A DNA stretch of 64,000 nt from Pseudorhodoferax sp047601025 (GCF_047601025.1 NZ_JASGJZ010000001.1:682001-746000), one strand, 5' to 3'; numbered from the stretch's first letter, positions 50,681 to 60,565 are shown. Numbers and translations: made by a program. Notes: generated by a model from the sequence alone, not told the origin.

Positions 50681-51280
50681 TCAAGCCTTCTTGTCCTCGC
50701 CGATCAGCAGGCGCGTGTCGGACAGGTACATGTGCGGCGGCACCTCGAGGTTGTCGGGCGCCGGCTTGTTGGCATACACGCGGCCCGCCATGTCGAAGGT
50801 CGAGCCATGGCAGGGACACAGGAAGCCGCCGGCCCAGTTGTCCGGCAGCGAGGGCTGGGCGCCGGGCTGGAACTTGTCGACGGGAGAGCACCCGAGGTGG
50901 GTGCAGATGCCGACCACGACCAGCACTTCCGGCTTGATCGAGCGCGCCTCGTTGCGCGCGTACTCCGGCGTCAGCTCGGACGGCTTGCGCAATGACTTGG
51001 GATCGGCGAGCTGGGAATCGAGCTTGGGCAGCTCGGCGAGCTGCTCCGGCGTGCGGCGGACGATCCACACTGGCTTGCCGCGCCATTCCACGGTGACCTT
51101 CTCGCCCGGCTTGAGCGCCGAGATGTCGACCTCGACGGCGGCACCCGCAGCCTTGGCGCGTTCCGAAGGCTGGAAGGTGCTCACGAACGGAACGGCGGTT
51201 GCAACGCCGCCCACCGCCCCCGCGCAACCGGAGGCGATCAGCCATGTCCGCTTGCTACGGTCGACTGGAATGTCACTCAT
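50681..51280 (-). CDS. petA: Ubiquinol-cytochrome c reductase, Rieske iron-sulfur subunit
   Basis: 2Fe-2S subunit of complex III that shuttles electrons from Qo to cytochrome c1. 199 residues. A Tat-type N-terminal anchor (RSKRTWLIASGCAGAVGG, with a twin-basic start) is followed by the cluster motifs CTHLGC (ligands Cys126, His128) and CPCHGS (Cys155, His158), with Cys131 and Cys157 forming the structural disulfide. First gene of petABC; TatABC, encoded in the same window, would export it. Confidence 0.96.
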   Translation of the reverse strand: MSDIPVDRSKRTWLIASGCAGAVGGVATAVPFVSTFQPSERAKAAGAAVEVDISALKPGEKVTVEWRGKPVWIVRRTPEQLAELPKLDSQLADPKSLRKPSELTPEYARNEARSIKPEVLVVVGICTHLGCSPVDKFQPGAQPSLPDNWAGGFLCPCHGSTFDMAGRVYANKPAPDNLEVPPHMYLSDTRLLIGEDKKA

Positions 51281-51441
51281 GGGGTTCCTCGATCGATGTT
51301 GTCACTTATTGGAGTCAACAGGAGATTGTAGCGGAGCGTTTTCGGCGCCCCAGGCGCTGCGAGCCGCTCCGCCCGCCGCCTGCGACGCGCTTTTTTTGCA
51401 GCGACAATGCGCGCGTTTTCAATCCCGGAAGGAAACTGGTC

Positions 51442-51864
51442 ATGGGCATGATGCAGGAGTTCAAGGAATTCGCCGTCAAGGGCAACGTGATCGATCTCGC
51501 CGTGGGCGTGATCATCGGCGGTGCCTTCGGCAAGATCGTCGATTCGGTCGTGGCCGATCTGATCATGCCCGTCATCGGCCTGGTGTTCGGCAAGCTGGAC
51601 TTTTCCAACCTGTTCCTGGTGCTGGGCACGGCCCCCGCCGACACGCCGATGACGCTGGACGCGCTGCGCAAGGCCGGCGTGCCGGTGCTGGCCTACGGCA
51701 ACTTCATCACCATCGCGGTGAACTTCATCATCCTGGCCTTCATCATCTTCATGATGGTCAAGCAGATCAACCGCCTGAAGCGCGCGGAACCGCCCCCGCC
51801 GCCCCCGGCCGTGCCGGAAGACATCGCGCTGCTGCGCGAGATCCGCGACAGCCTGAAGAAGTGA
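51442..51864 (+). CDS. mscL: Large-conductance mechanosensitive channel
   Basis: Osmotic-shock release valve of the inner membrane. 140 residues. The N-terminal amphipathic helix MMQEFKEFAVKGNVIDLAVGVIIGGAFGKIVDS leads into TM1 (in pieces), the periplasmic loop lies near 55-75, TM2 is FITIAVNFIILAFIIFMMVKQ near 90-110, and a proline-rich hinge (EPPPPPPAVPED) precedes the C-terminal helix. GGAAGG precedes the ATG. Divergent from petA over 161 bases; convergent with pdxA. Confidence 0.96.
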   Translation: MGMMQEFKEFAVKGNVIDLAVGVIIGGAFGKIVDSVVADLIMPVIGLVFGKLDFSNLFLVLGTAPADTPMTLDALRKAGVPVLAYGNFITIAVNFIILAFIIFMMVKQINRLKRAEPPPPPPAVPEDIALLREIRDSLKK

Positions 51865-51880
51865 CGCAGCCGCGCGCCGG

Positions 51881-52891
51881 CTAGCGGACCAGCTGGCGCG
51901 CCATGCGCAGCGCCTCGACCAGGCTGCGCGCATCGGCCCGGCCGGTGCCGGCGATGTCGAAGGCCGTGCCGTGGTCCGGGCTGGTGCGCACCAGCGGCAG
52001 GCCCAGCGTGACGTTCACCCCCTGCTCCACGCCGAGGTACTTCACCGGGATCAGGCCCTGGTCGTGGTACATCGCGACCACCACGTCGAATTCGCCGGTG
52101 CGCGCCCGCATGAAGACCGTGTCGGGCGCATAGGGGCCGCTGGCGTCCATGCCCTCGGCACGCGCGGCCGCGATGGCCGGCGCGATGGTGTCGATCTCCT
52201 CGCGGCCGAACAGGCCGCCCTCGCCGGCATGCGGATTCAGCCCGGCCACGGCGATGCGCGGCGCCCGCTGCAGCAGGCCCGCCAGCGCCGTATGCGTGAT
52301 GCGCAGCGTCTGCAGCACGTTCCCGAAGCTCACGGCATCCAGCGCCGCCCGCAGTGCCACGTGGATGCTCACCAGCACGGTGCGCAGCTCGGGATTGGCC
52401 AGCATCATGCGCACCGGCATCTGGTCGACGCGCAGGCCCGCGTGCGCGGCGGCCTCGGCCTGCAGCAGCTCGGTATGGCCCGGAAACGGCACGCCGGCGG
52501 CCGCCAGGGCTTCCTTGTGCAGCGGGGCCGTGACCAGCGCCGCCACCTCGCCGCGCAACGCGGCACGCGCGGCCCAGGCGACGCAGTCCGCCGCCAGCCG
52601 CCCGGCCGCCGCGCTGACCACGCCGAACGGCATCGGTGCCATGGCCGGTCCCGGCTGCAGCACCGGGATGCACCGTGGCGGCACCTGCCAGGCCTCCTCG
52701 GCCATCTCGATCGGCGCCAGCGCAGGCGCCACGCCCGGCAGCAGCGCCGTGGCGCGGCGCATCAGGCCCACGTCGCCGACCACGAAGTAGCCGCGCAGCA
52801 GTTCGGGCTCGGCGCAGTAGGCCTGGGCGATGATCTCCGGGCCGATGCCGGCGGCATCGCCGAGCGTGATCGCGATGGGCCGCGCGGACAT
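51881..52891 (-). CDS. pdxA: 4-hydroxythreonine-4-phosphate dehydrogenase
   Basis: Oxidises 4-phosphohydroxy-L-threonine in the DXP-dependent pyridoxal phosphate pathway. 336 residues. PIAITLGDAAGIGPEII near the N-terminus, TAPLHKEALAAAGVPFPGHTE near 136 (a metal-binding His), VAGLNPHAGEGG near 206 (second His), and AMYHDQGLIPVKYLG near 265 (third His). Usual length is about 330. Its start overlaps the Nif3 gene stop, so the two are translated together. Confidence 0.95.
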   Translation of the reverse strand: MSARPIAITLGDAAGIGPEIIAQAYCAEPELLRGYFVVGDVGLMRRATALLPGVAPALAPIEMAEEAWQVPPRCIPVLQPGPAMAPMPFGVVSAAAGRLAADCVAWAARAALRGEVAALVTAPLHKEALAAAGVPFPGHTELLQAEAAAHAGLRVDQMPVRMMLANPELRTVLVSIHVALRAALDAVSFGNVLQTLRITHTALAGLLQRAPRIAVAGLNPHAGEGGLFGREEIDTIAPAIAAARAEGMDASGPYAPDTVFMRARTGEFDVVVAMYHDQGLIPVKYLGVEQGVNVTLGLPLVRTSPDHGTAFDIAGTGRADARSLVEALRMARQLVR

Positions 52892-53646
52892 CAGGCCGGA
52901 TTCCCGATGTCGATGAAGCGGTGCTGCAGGCCCAGCTCGTCCGCCAGATGGGCCGCCACCGCGGGCGCACCGTAGCGCTCGGTCGCATGGTGGCCGCAGG
53001 CCAGGAAGGCCACGCCGCACTCGCGCGCCAGGTGCGCCTGCGGCTCGGAGATCTCGCCGGTGATGAAGGCCTGCGCGCCTGCGGCGATGGCCGCCTCGAA
53101 GTAGGACTGCGCGCCGCCGGTGCACCAGGCGACGCGGCGCAGCGGCCCCGCGTCCGGATCCACCAGCGTCACACCGCGGCCCAGGCGCGCCTCGACGTGC
53201 CGCGCCAGCGCGGCGGCATCGTCGAACGCCGCCTCGCCGAGGAAACCCAGGTCCTGCTCGCCGAAGCGCGCCGGCAACAGGTCGAAGCCGAGCACCTTCC
53301 CCAGCTGGGCGTTGTTGCCCAGTTCGGCATGGGCATCGAGCGGCAGGTGATAGGCGTACAGGTTGATATCGTGCCGCAGCAGCAGCGCCAGGCGCTGCTT
53401 CATCCAGCCCGTGACGGTGCCGCTCTGGCCGCGCCAGAACAGGCCGTGGTGCACGAAGATCGCGTCGGCCCCGTCGGCGATCGCGGCCTCGATCAGCGCG
53501 CGGCTCGCCGTGACGCCGCTGACCAACCGCCCGACCCCGGCCCGCCCCTCGACCTGCAGCCCGTTCGGGCCGTAGTCCTTGAAGCGGGCAGGCTGCAGCA
53601 GCGCGTCGCAGGCCTGCAGCAGTCGTTCACGGGTCACGGTGGTCAT
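52891..53646 (-). CDS. Nif3-like dinuclear metal centre protein (YbgI family)
   Basis: 251 residues. The Nif3 pattern NGLQVEGRAGVGRLVSGVTAS near 28 in parts, with the metal-binding FVHHGLFW near 65, YAYHLPLDAH near 97 and, at the C-terminus, ACGHHATERYGA near 215 (His/Glu ligands). It forms hexameric toroids with a di-iron site and is annotated variously as GTP cyclohydrolase-like or metal-binding. True substrate unknown. It lies upstream of pdxA and is divergent from the HtrA gene. Confidence 0.88.
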   Translation of the reverse strand: MTTVTRERLLQACDALLQPARFKDYGPNGLQVEGRAGVGRLVSGVTASRALIEAAIADGADAIFVHHGLFWRGQSGTVTGWMKQRLALLLRHDINLYAYHLPLDAHAELGNNAQLGKVLGFDLLPARFGEQDLGFLGEAAFDDAAALARHVEARLGRGVTLVDPDAGPLRRVAWCTGGAQSYFEAAIAAGAQAFITGEISEPQAHLARECGVAFLACGHHATERYGAPAVAAHLADELGLQHRFIDIGNPA

Positions 53647-53741
53647 CGCGCGATTGTGTCAGGCCAGCGCCAACGCCAGCGGCGGGCCCGGCCCGTTGCC
53701 CGACAATGCGCCATCTCCCCCCGATCCCCCTGTTTGCCACC

Positions 53742-54887
<1,146 letters not shown>

Positions 54888-55691
54888 TCACGAACCGCTG
54901 CTGCCGGCCTTGGCGTCGGCCTCGTCGGCCGGCCCCTGGGTGTGCTTGATGAACAGCTGCGCGGCCCAGATCCCGACCTCGTACAGCAGGCACATCGGGA
55001 TCGCCAGCGCCAGCTGCGACACCACGTCCGGCGGCGTGACGACGGCCGCGACCACGAAGGCCAGCACGATGAAATAGCCGCGGAAGCTCTTGAGCTTGTC
55101 CACGTCGACGATGCCCATGCGCGCCAGCACGATCACGGCGATCGGCACCTCGAAGGCCAGGCCGAAGGCCAGGAACATGGTCAGCGCGAAGGTCAGGTAG
55201 GCCTCGATGTCCGGCGCGGCCGTGATGCTCTTGGGCGCGAAGCCCTGGATGAACTTGAACACCTGGCCGAACACGAAGAAATAGCAGAACGCCACGCCGA
55301 TGAAGAACAGGATGGTGCTGGAAATCACCAGCGGCATCACCAGCTTCTTCTCGTGCGAGTACAGGCCCGGCGCGACGAACGCCCAGACCTGGTAGAGCAC
55401 CACCGGCAGCGCGACCATGAAGGCCGCCATCAGCAGGATCTTCAGCGGCACCAGGAACGGCGAGATCACCGAGGTCGCGATCAGCGTGGCGCCGTGCGGC
55501 AGGGCCGCCACCAGCGGAGCGGCCAGCAGGTCGTACAGCGTGCCCGGCCCCGGGTACACCGCCAGCACCGCCGCCACCACGCCGACCGCGAGAACGGCCT
55601 TGATCAGCCGGTCGCGCAGCTCCATCAGGTGCTCCACGAACGGCTGCTCCGTACCGGCGAGTTCGTCTTCCTTGTTGTTCGGGTCAGCCAT
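54888..55691 (-). CDS. tatC: Sec-independent protein translocase TatC
   Basis: Twin-arginine signal receptor of the Tat translocase. 267 residues, six transmembrane helices. FVEHLMELRDRLIKAVLAV near 19-37 is the family's cytosolic cap, FVAPGLYSHEKKLVMPLVISS near 107 in pieces, ending with the conserved Glu/Phe loops, and AFGLAFEVPIAVIVLARMGIV near 175. A short acidic tail follows the last helix. Third gene of tatABC downstream of the his operon; Rieske PetA in this window is a likely substrate. Confidence 0.96.
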   Translation of the reverse strand: MADPNNKEDELAGTEQPFVEHLMELRDRLIKAVLAVGVVAAVLAVYPGPGTLYDLLAAPLVAALPHGATLIATSVISPFLVPLKILLMAAFMVALPVVLYQVWAFVAPGLYSHEKKLVMPLVISSTILFFIGVAFCYFFVFGQVFKFIQGFAPKSITAAPDIEAYLTFALTMFLAFGLAFEVPIAVIVLARMGIVDVDKLKSFRGYFIVLAFVVAAVVTPPDVVSQLALAIPMCLLYEVGIWAAQLFIKHTQGPADEADAKAGSSGS

Positions 55692-55751
55692 GGTGCTGGC
55701 GGCCTGGACACTGCACGTCCGGCCGCCGGCCGGACGCGGCGCCCGCCGCGT

Positions 55752-56240
55752 TCAATTGGGTTTCTGCGGCCGGTAGCGGGCCACGCGCGCGGCGCCGGAC
55801 AGGGCCTTGGTGCGGACGCCGGCGCGCGCCTTGTACCACTGGGGCGTCGCGCCCCGTTTCACGCGCCAGTGCTTGTTGGGGTGCTTGTATTCGGGATAGC
55901 GGGTGAAGCTGTCCGCCGTGGTGGTCGGGGCGGACGAAACGCCGCTCTCGCCCGTGAGCCCGGCCGTGGTGGCGGCCCAGTCCTTCTCGAGGTCCGACGC
56001 CGTCGACTGGATGGAAGTCTCCACGTCGCGCGCGGCGCTGACGACCGAGTCCTTCATCTTCTTGAGCTCGTCGAGCTCCATGGACCGGTTGACTTCGGCC
56101 TTGACGTCGGCGACGTAGCGCTGCGCCTTGCCGAGCAGCGTGCCCACGGTGCGCGCCACGCGCGGCAGCTTCTCCGGCCCGATGACGATTAGCGCCACCG
56201 CGCCGATCAGCGCCATCTTGGAAATGCCGAGGTCGATCAC
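55752..56240 (-). CDS. tatB: Sec-independent protein translocase subunit TatB
   Basis: 162 residues from a GTG start at 56240 (VIDLGISKMALIGAVALIVIGPEKLP). A single N-terminal helix, the glutamate before it replaced by Asp at the third position, then the conserved GPE-LP hinge and an amphipathic helix (RTVGTLLGKAQRYVADVKAEV). The long, charged C-terminal part is poorly conserved, as usual. No ATG exists at the proper site, which is why the start is GTG. Seven bases follow the tatA stop. Confidence 0.93.
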   Translation of the reverse strand: MIDLGISKMALIGAVALIVIGPEKLPRVARTVGTLLGKAQRYVADVKAEVNRSMELDELKKMKDSVVSAARDVETSIQSTASDLEKDWAATTAGLTGESGVSSAPTTTADSFTRYPEYKHPNKHWRVKRGATPQWYKARAGVRTKALSGAARVARYRPQKPN

Positions 56241-56247
56241 GGCGCGA

Positions 56248-56484
56248 TCAGGACTTGTTCTTGGCCTCGACGTCGATCGTGGCCTTCTCGGCACCGGCCG
56301 CGTTGGCGACCTGGGCGTTCGGCGCAGCCGGCTTGTCGTCGGCGCTGCCGTCCTTCATGCCGTCCTTGAAGCCCTTGACGGCACCGCCGAGGTCGCTGCC
56401 CATGTTCTTGAGCTTCTTGGTGCCGAACACCATGACCACGATCAGCAGCACGATCAGCCAGTGCCAGATGGAAAACGAACCCAT
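56248..56484 (-). CDS. tatA: Sec-independent protein translocase subunit TatA
   Basis: 78 residues. MGSFSIWHWLIVLLIVVMVFGTKKLKN is the N-terminal helix and the FGTKKL hinge, then the amphipathic helix (MGSDLGGAVKGFKDGM) and a variable acidic tail. TatA polymerises to form the export pore. Its start is about 70 bases downstream of the HIT gene stop. Confidence 0.95.
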   Translation of the reverse strand: MGSFSIWHWLIVLLIVVMVFGTKKLKNMGSDLGGAVKGFKDGMKDGSADDKPAAPNAQVANAAGAEKATIDVEAKNKS

Positions 56485-56554
56485 GGTGTACTCCTTGCGA
56501 ATGGGGCGAATTTTAGTCGGCGGGACGAAACACTCCCGCCCGCGAGTGCTTGGT

Positions 56555-56911
56555 TCAGCCGCGCGCCCAGGGACGCGGGCCTCCCAGCACGTGCAGATGC
56601 AGGTGGTGGACTTCCTGGCCGCCCTCGGCGCCGGTGTTGACCATCAGGCGGAAGCCGCCTTCCGGGTACGGGTTGCAGCCCTCCTGCATGGCCAGCCGCG
56701 GCGCCAGCGCCATCATGCGACCCAGCATCGGCGCATGCGCATCCGACACCTGGGCCATGGACGCGACATGCGCCTTGGGCACGACCAGGAAATGGATGGG
56801 CGCGGCCGGCCGGATGTCGTGGAACGCAAAGAACTCCTCGTCCTCGTGGACCTTGCGGGACGGAATCCGCCCCTGGACGATCTTGCAGAACAGGCAATCG
56901 GGGTCGTGCAT
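56555..56911 (-). CDS. HIT-family nucleotide-binding protein (HinT-like)
   Basis: 118 residues. CLFCKIVQGRIPS-KVHEDEEFFAFHDIRPAAPIHFLVVPK (in pieces) is the HIT core and the active site is HHLHLHVLGG near 101-110 (histidine triad). HinT-type phosphoramidases hydrolyse AMP-lysine and similar adducts. The gene between hisE and tatA is conserved in betaproteobacteria, although its link with either is unknown. Confidence 0.92.
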   Translation of the reverse strand: MHDPDCLFCKIVQGRIPSRKVHEDEEFFAFHDIRPAAPIHFLVVPKAHVASMAQVSDAHAPMLGRMMALAPRLAMQEGCNPYPEGGFRLMVNTGAEGGQEVHHLHLHVLGGPRPWARG

Positions 56912-56922
56912 GGAGTACTCGC

Positions 56923-57318
56923 TCAACGGGGAAAGCCGACGGGGCGGCTGGCATTCATGTCCACCATGCCGCGGACGATGCGGTACAGGAACCAGACCGA
57001 GATCACCAGCCAGGCGATGGCGCCAGGCAGGTACAGCAGCAGGTACAGCGGCAGCGTGACCAAGTACAGCACGCCGGCCCACAGCACCGAGCGGATGCGC
57101 CAGGAGAAGTGGCTGGCCTGCCAGGTGCCCTCGGCATCGGGCTTCTTCACGAGGTCGATCACCAGCGCGACGATCAGCAGCGCGATGCTGGGCTGCGCGC
57201 CAGGCACCACAGCCGCCACGGCCACGATCAGGTGCAGCAGGTAGCTGACCCAGCCGATGGTCTTGAGCTGCTGGGCCTGCTGGTCGTCCTTGACTTCCAC
57301 GTCGATGATGTCAGCCAT
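56923..57318 (-). CDS. DUF4870-type small membrane protein
   Basis: 131 residues with four hydrophobic stretches (about 22-40, 45-58, 79-95 and 97-115) and the family signature in SHFSWRIRSVLWAGVLY. Function unknown; DUF4870 proteins are predicted four-helix inner-membrane proteins. It starts inside the last codons of hisE (8-bp overlap), so it is part of the his transcript, and this position is shared with other Burkholderiales. Confidence 0.8.
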   Translation of the reverse strand: MADIIDVEVKDDQQAQQLKTIGWVSYLLHLIVAVAAVVPGAQPSIALLIVALVIDLVKKPDAEGTWQASHFSWRIRSVLWAGVLYLVTLPLYLLLYLPGAIAWLVISVWFLYRIVRGMVDMNASRPVGFPR

Positions 57319-57703
57319 GGCTTTCTCCTTCGCGGGCGACGGCCTTGCGCAAGGCCTTTTCCTCGATGCCGCTGGTGCCTTCGCGACGCACCAGCTCGGC
57401 GACCACGTGCTGCGGGCCGCGCCCGTAGTGGGCCAGCGCCACCATGGAGTGGAACCACAGGTCGGCCACCTCGCCGACCAGCTTGTCGCGCAGGTGCTCC
57501 AGGTCGCCGCGGCCGGCGTCGACGTCCTTGGCGGCCATGACGACCTCGGTCGCCTCCTCGCCAATCTTCTTCAGGAAGGCGTCCGGCCCCTTGTGCAGCA
57601 GCCGGGCCACGTAGCTGGCCTGCGGATCACCGCCGGCCGCCGGCCTGCGGCTCTCGATCACGGCGGCCAGGCGGGCCAGGGCATCTGGGGTCGGGAGGTT
57701 CAT
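57311..57703 (-). CDS. hisE: Phosphoribosyl-ATP pyrophosphatase
   Basis: Second step of histidine synthesis. 130 residues. All-alpha MazG-like fold with the acid motif KIGEEATEVVMAAKD near 46-60 and HLRDKLVGEVADLWFHSMVAL near 70-92, supplying Mg2+ ligands. It lies six bases downstream of hisI on the same strand and overlaps the DUF4870 gene. In this organism HisI and HisE are separate proteins, as is usual in betaproteobacteria. Confidence 0.95.
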   Translation of the reverse strand: MNLPTPDALARLAAVIESRRPAAGGDPQASYVARLLHKGPDAFLKKIGEEATEVVMAAKDVDAGRGDLEHLRDKLVGEVADLWFHSMVALAHYGRGPQHVVAELVRREGTSGIEEKALRKAVAREGESHG

Positions 57704-57709
57704 GGCGGC

Positions 57710-58099
57710 CTATTTGTAGATGGACTCGGGGTCTTTCAAGACCGGATCGACCGTCTGCCAGCCCTGGCCGTCGAAGCGGCGGAAAAAGCAGCTGTGCCGG
57801 CCGGTGTGGCAGGCGATGCCGGGCTCGTGCCCCCGCTGCGTGACCTTCAGCAGCACCACGTCGGCGTCGCAGTCCAGCCGGACCTCGTGCACGGTCTGCA
57901 CGTGGCCGGACTCCTCGCCCTTGAACCACAGCTTGCCGCGCGAGCGGCTGTAGTAGACCGCACGGCCCAGTTCCACGGTCTTGCGCAGCGCCTCGCGGTC
58001 CATCCAGGCGAACATCAGCACATCGCCGCTGGCGGCCTCCTGGGCGATGGCCGGCACCAGGCCCTGCGCATCCCACTTGACTTCGTCCAACCAATCCAT
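57710..58099 (-). CDS. hisI: Phosphoribosyl-AMP cyclohydrolase
   Basis: Opens the adenine ring of PR-AMP. 129 residues from MDWLDEVKWDAQGLVP, which matches family N-termini; in-frame ATGs at 58117 and 58129 are alternatives. VLMFAWMDREALRKTVE near 29, YYSRSRGKLWFKGEESGH near 50, the zinc/Mg cluster D-C-D-D in RLDCDADVVLL near 77, and HTGRHSCFFR near 103 with Cys/His ligands. Between hisF and hisE. Confidence 0.94.
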   Translation of the reverse strand: MDWLDEVKWDAQGLVPAIAQEAASGDVLMFAWMDREALRKTVELGRAVYYSRSRGKLWFKGEESGHVQTVHEVRLDCDADVVLLKVTQRGHEPGIACHTGRHSCFFRRFDGQGWQTVDPVLKDPESIYK

Positions 58100-58140
58100 C
58101 GCGGCATTGTCCGCCATCGCGCCCGGCATGCCGATGACGG

Positions 58141-58920
58141 CTACAGGCGTACGGGAATGCCGCGGGCGGCCATGTGCTCCTTGGCCTGGCGCACGGTGAA
58201 TTCGCCGTAGTGGAAGATGCTGGCGGCCAGCACCGCGTCGGCGCCGCCGGCCTGCACGCCGTCGGCCAGGTGGTCCAGGCTGCCGACGCCGCCGGAGGCG
58301 ATCACCGGCACGTCCACCGCGTCGCTGACGGCGCGCGTGAGCGCCAGGTCGAAGCCGGACTTGGTGCCGTCGCGGTCCATGCTGGTCAGGAGGATCTCGC
58401 CGGCGCCGCGGCGGGCCATCTCGCGCGCCCACTGCACGGCGTCCAGGCCGGTATTCCTGCGGCCGCCGTGGCTGTAGACGTCCCAGCCCGGGCCGCGCTG
58501 CGCCGCCTCGTCGGGCGTGCGGCGCTTGGCGTCGATGGCCACGACGATGCACTGCGCACCGTACTTGTCGGAGGCTGCGCTGATCACGTCGGGATCGGCG
58601 ATCGCGGCGGAGTTGAAGCTGGTCTTGTCGGCGCCGGAATTCAGCAGCCGGCGCACGTCCTCGACGGTGCGCACGCCGCCGCCCACGGTCAGCGGGATGA
58701 AGACCTGCGCGGCCACGGCCTCGATGATGTGCAGGATCAGGTCGCGTCCGTCGCTTGTGGCCGTGATGTCCAGGAAGGTCAGTTCGTCGGCGCCCTGCTC
58801 GTTGTAGCGCGCGGCGATCTCCACCGGATCGCCGGCGTCACGCAGTTCGACGAAGTTGACGCCCTTGACGACGCGGCCGCCGGTGACGTCCAGGCAGGGA
58901 ATGATGCGTTTTGCCAGCAT
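58141..58920 (-). CDS. hisF: Imidazole glycerol phosphate synthase, cyclase subunit HisF
   Basis: 259-residue TIM barrel that makes imidazole glycerol phosphate and AICAR with ammonia from HisH. KRIIPCLDVTGGRVVKGVNF at 4-23 carries Asp11, FLDITATSDGR near 48, TVGGGVRTVEDVRRLL near 82, and TSMDRDGTKSGFDLALTRAV near 128 with Asp130. The hexose-phosphate epimerase-like gene precedes it by 23 bases, interrupting the usual hisA-hisF adjacency. Confidence 0.96.
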   Translation of the reverse strand: MLAKRIIPCLDVTGGRVVKGVNFVELRDAGDPVEIAARYNEQGADELTFLDITATSDGRDLILHIIEAVAAQVFIPLTVGGGVRTVEDVRRLLNSGADKTSFNSAAIADPDVISAASDKYGAQCIVVAIDAKRRTPDEAAQRGPGWDVYSHGGRRNTGLDAVQWAREMARRGAGEILLTSMDRDGTKSGFDLALTRAVSDAVDVPVIASGGVGSLDHLADGVQAGGADAVLAASIFHYGEFTVRQAKEHMAARGIPVRL

Positions 58921-58943
58921 GAATGGAAGAAAGGAGCGCTGGC

Positions 58944-59795
58944 TCAGGCCAGCTGGAGCCGCTGCCAGCCGGACCAGCGCGCGTCCGGCGCCAAGGCGAC
59001 GGGCCGCTCGACCTGGGCCGCCTCGACGCACAGCATCTGCGCATGGCTGTCGGGCGCCATGTCGGCCATGCCGGCGCACTTGGCGGCGCCGGGGTTCCAG
59101 ACCACGGTGTCCTCGAAGCTCGCGCTCTGCGCGATCGACAGCACGGTAGCGCCGTCGTGCAGCCGCAGCGGCGCGGCGGCGGCACGGAACACGCGGTCGA
59201 ACTCGCCGTCCAGGCGCACGGCGCCGGCATGCGGCACACGGCGATCGGTCAACGCATCCCAGCAGGGCTGGCCGTCCAGGCCATCGAGCCGCACCGCGGC
59301 GGCATCCTGCACGCGCAGGTAGGTGTGCAGCGCCCCGGTGAAGGACCAGGCGGTGGCACCAGTGTTGTGCAGGTCCAGCCGCATGGCCAGCCGGCCCGGG
59401 CCGAGCCGCAGCGTCAGCGCGAAGTGGAAGTCGTGCGGCCACGTCGCCCGCGTGGCCGCATCGCTGGCCAGCTCCAGCGTCAGCTCCAGGTCGCCGCTGG
59501 CCGCGTCCACGCGCGCGCCGCCGGCACGCCAGGGCAGGTTGCGGACGAAGCCGTGCTTGGGCAGCGGGCCGCGTTCGTTGAACTGCGGCAGGCACACCGG
59601 CACCCCGCCGCGGATCGCGCTGCGGCCGTCGAACAGCGCGCGCGGGCTCAGGAACAAGCGCTCGGCGCCGGCGCCCGTCCAGGACAGCAGGTGCGCGCCG
59701 TGCAGCGCCACCAGCAGGCTGTTATGCCCGTCCAGGCTCAGCCGCAGGCAGGGCTGGCCGCGGAACGACTCGACGGCGGCAGCCGGCTCAGCCAT
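58944..59795 (-). CDS. D-hexose-6-phosphate epimerase-like protein (YeaD/galactose mutarotase family)
   Basis: 283 residues with the galactose-mutarotase beta-sandwich signature: HGAHLLSWTG near 43, FLSPRALFDGRSAIRGGVPVCLPQF near 57 in pieces, KHGFVRNLPW near 94, and FTGALHTYLRVQD near 156. Relatives interconvert alpha- and beta-anomers of glucose 6-phosphate. Its start overlaps the hisA stop by 8 bases, so it is translationally coupled within the his operon, an unusual place for a hexose enzyme. The start ATG at 59795 is preferred to one at 59825. Confidence 0.88.
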   Translation of the reverse strand: MAEPAAAVESFRGQPCLRLSLDGHNSLLVALHGAHLLSWTGAGAERLFLSPRALFDGRSAIRGGVPVCLPQFNERGPLPKHGFVRNLPWRAGGARVDAASGDLELTLELASDAATRATWPHDFHFALTLRLGPGRLAMRLDLHNTGATAWSFTGALHTYLRVQDAAAVRLDGLDGQPCWDALTDRRVPHAGAVRLDGEFDRVFRAAAAPLRLHDGATVLSIAQSASFEDTVVWNPGAAKCAGMADMAPDSHAQMLCVEAAQVERPVALAPDARWSGWQRLQLA

Positions 59796-60531
59796 TGGGA
59801 TACTGGTCGGCGCGCTCCTGCGCACGGGCGAAGTCCAGGTCGCCGGTGTAGATCGCGCGGCCGCAGATCACGCCTTCGATGCCCTCGTCCTCGACGGCGC
59901 AGAGCTTGTCGATGTCGGCGATGTCGGACAGGCCGCCCGAGGCGATGACCGGCGTGTTCAGGGCCTGGGCCAGCTTGACGGTGGCCTCCACGTTGATGCC
60001 GGTCAGCATGCCGTCGCGGCCGATGTCGGTGTAGATGATGGACTCGATGCCGTAGTCCTCGAACTTGCGGGCCAGGTCGACGACCTCGTGCCCGGTCAGC
60101 TTGCTCCAGCCGTCGGTGGCGACCTTGCCGTCCTTGGCGTCCAGGCCCACGATGATGTGGCCGCCGAACGCGGTGCAGGCATCGTGCAGGAAGCCGGGGT
60201 TCTTGACCGCGGCCGTGCCGATGATCACGTAGCGCAGGCCGGCGTCGAGGTAGCGCTCGATCGTGTCCAGGTCGCGGATGCCGCCGCCCAGCTGCACGTC
60301 CACCTCGTCGCCGACCTCCTTCAGGATGCGGCGGATGGCCAGTTCGTTCTTCGGCTTGCCGGCGAAGGCCCCGTTGAGATCCACCAGGTGCAGGCGCCGC
60401 GCGCCCTGGTCGACCCAGCGGCGCGCCATCTCGGCCGGATCGTCGCTGAAGGTGGTGGACTGTTCCATGTCGCCTTGCTTGAGGCGCACGCATTGACCGT
60501 CTTTCAGGTCGATCGCGGGAATGAGGAGCAT
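59788..60531 (-). CDS. hisA: ProFAR isomerase HisA
   Basis: Isomerises ProFAR to PRFAR. 247-residue half-barrel duplicate fold. MLLIPAIDLKDGQCVRLKQGD at 1-21 with Asp8 (general base), VDLNGAFAGKPKN near 49, QLGGGIRDLDTIERYL near 79, and TDIGRDGMLTGIN near 127 with Asp. It ends overlapping the YeaD-like gene by 8 bases and follows hisH by 34. Confidence 0.96.
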   Translation of the reverse strand: MLLIPAIDLKDGQCVRLKQGDMEQSTTFSDDPAEMARRWVDQGARRLHLVDLNGAFAGKPKNELAIRRILKEVGDEVDVQLGGGIRDLDTIERYLDAGLRYVIIGTAAVKNPGFLHDACTAFGGHIIVGLDAKDGKVATDGWSKLTGHEVVDLARKFEDYGIESIIYTDIGRDGMLTGINVEATVKLAQALNTPVIASGGLSDIADIDKLCAVEDEGIEGVICGRAIYTGDLDFARAQERADQYPNG

Positions 60532-60565
60532 GGTGCCGGAAGCAGCAGGAGCCGAAGAAAGGGAG

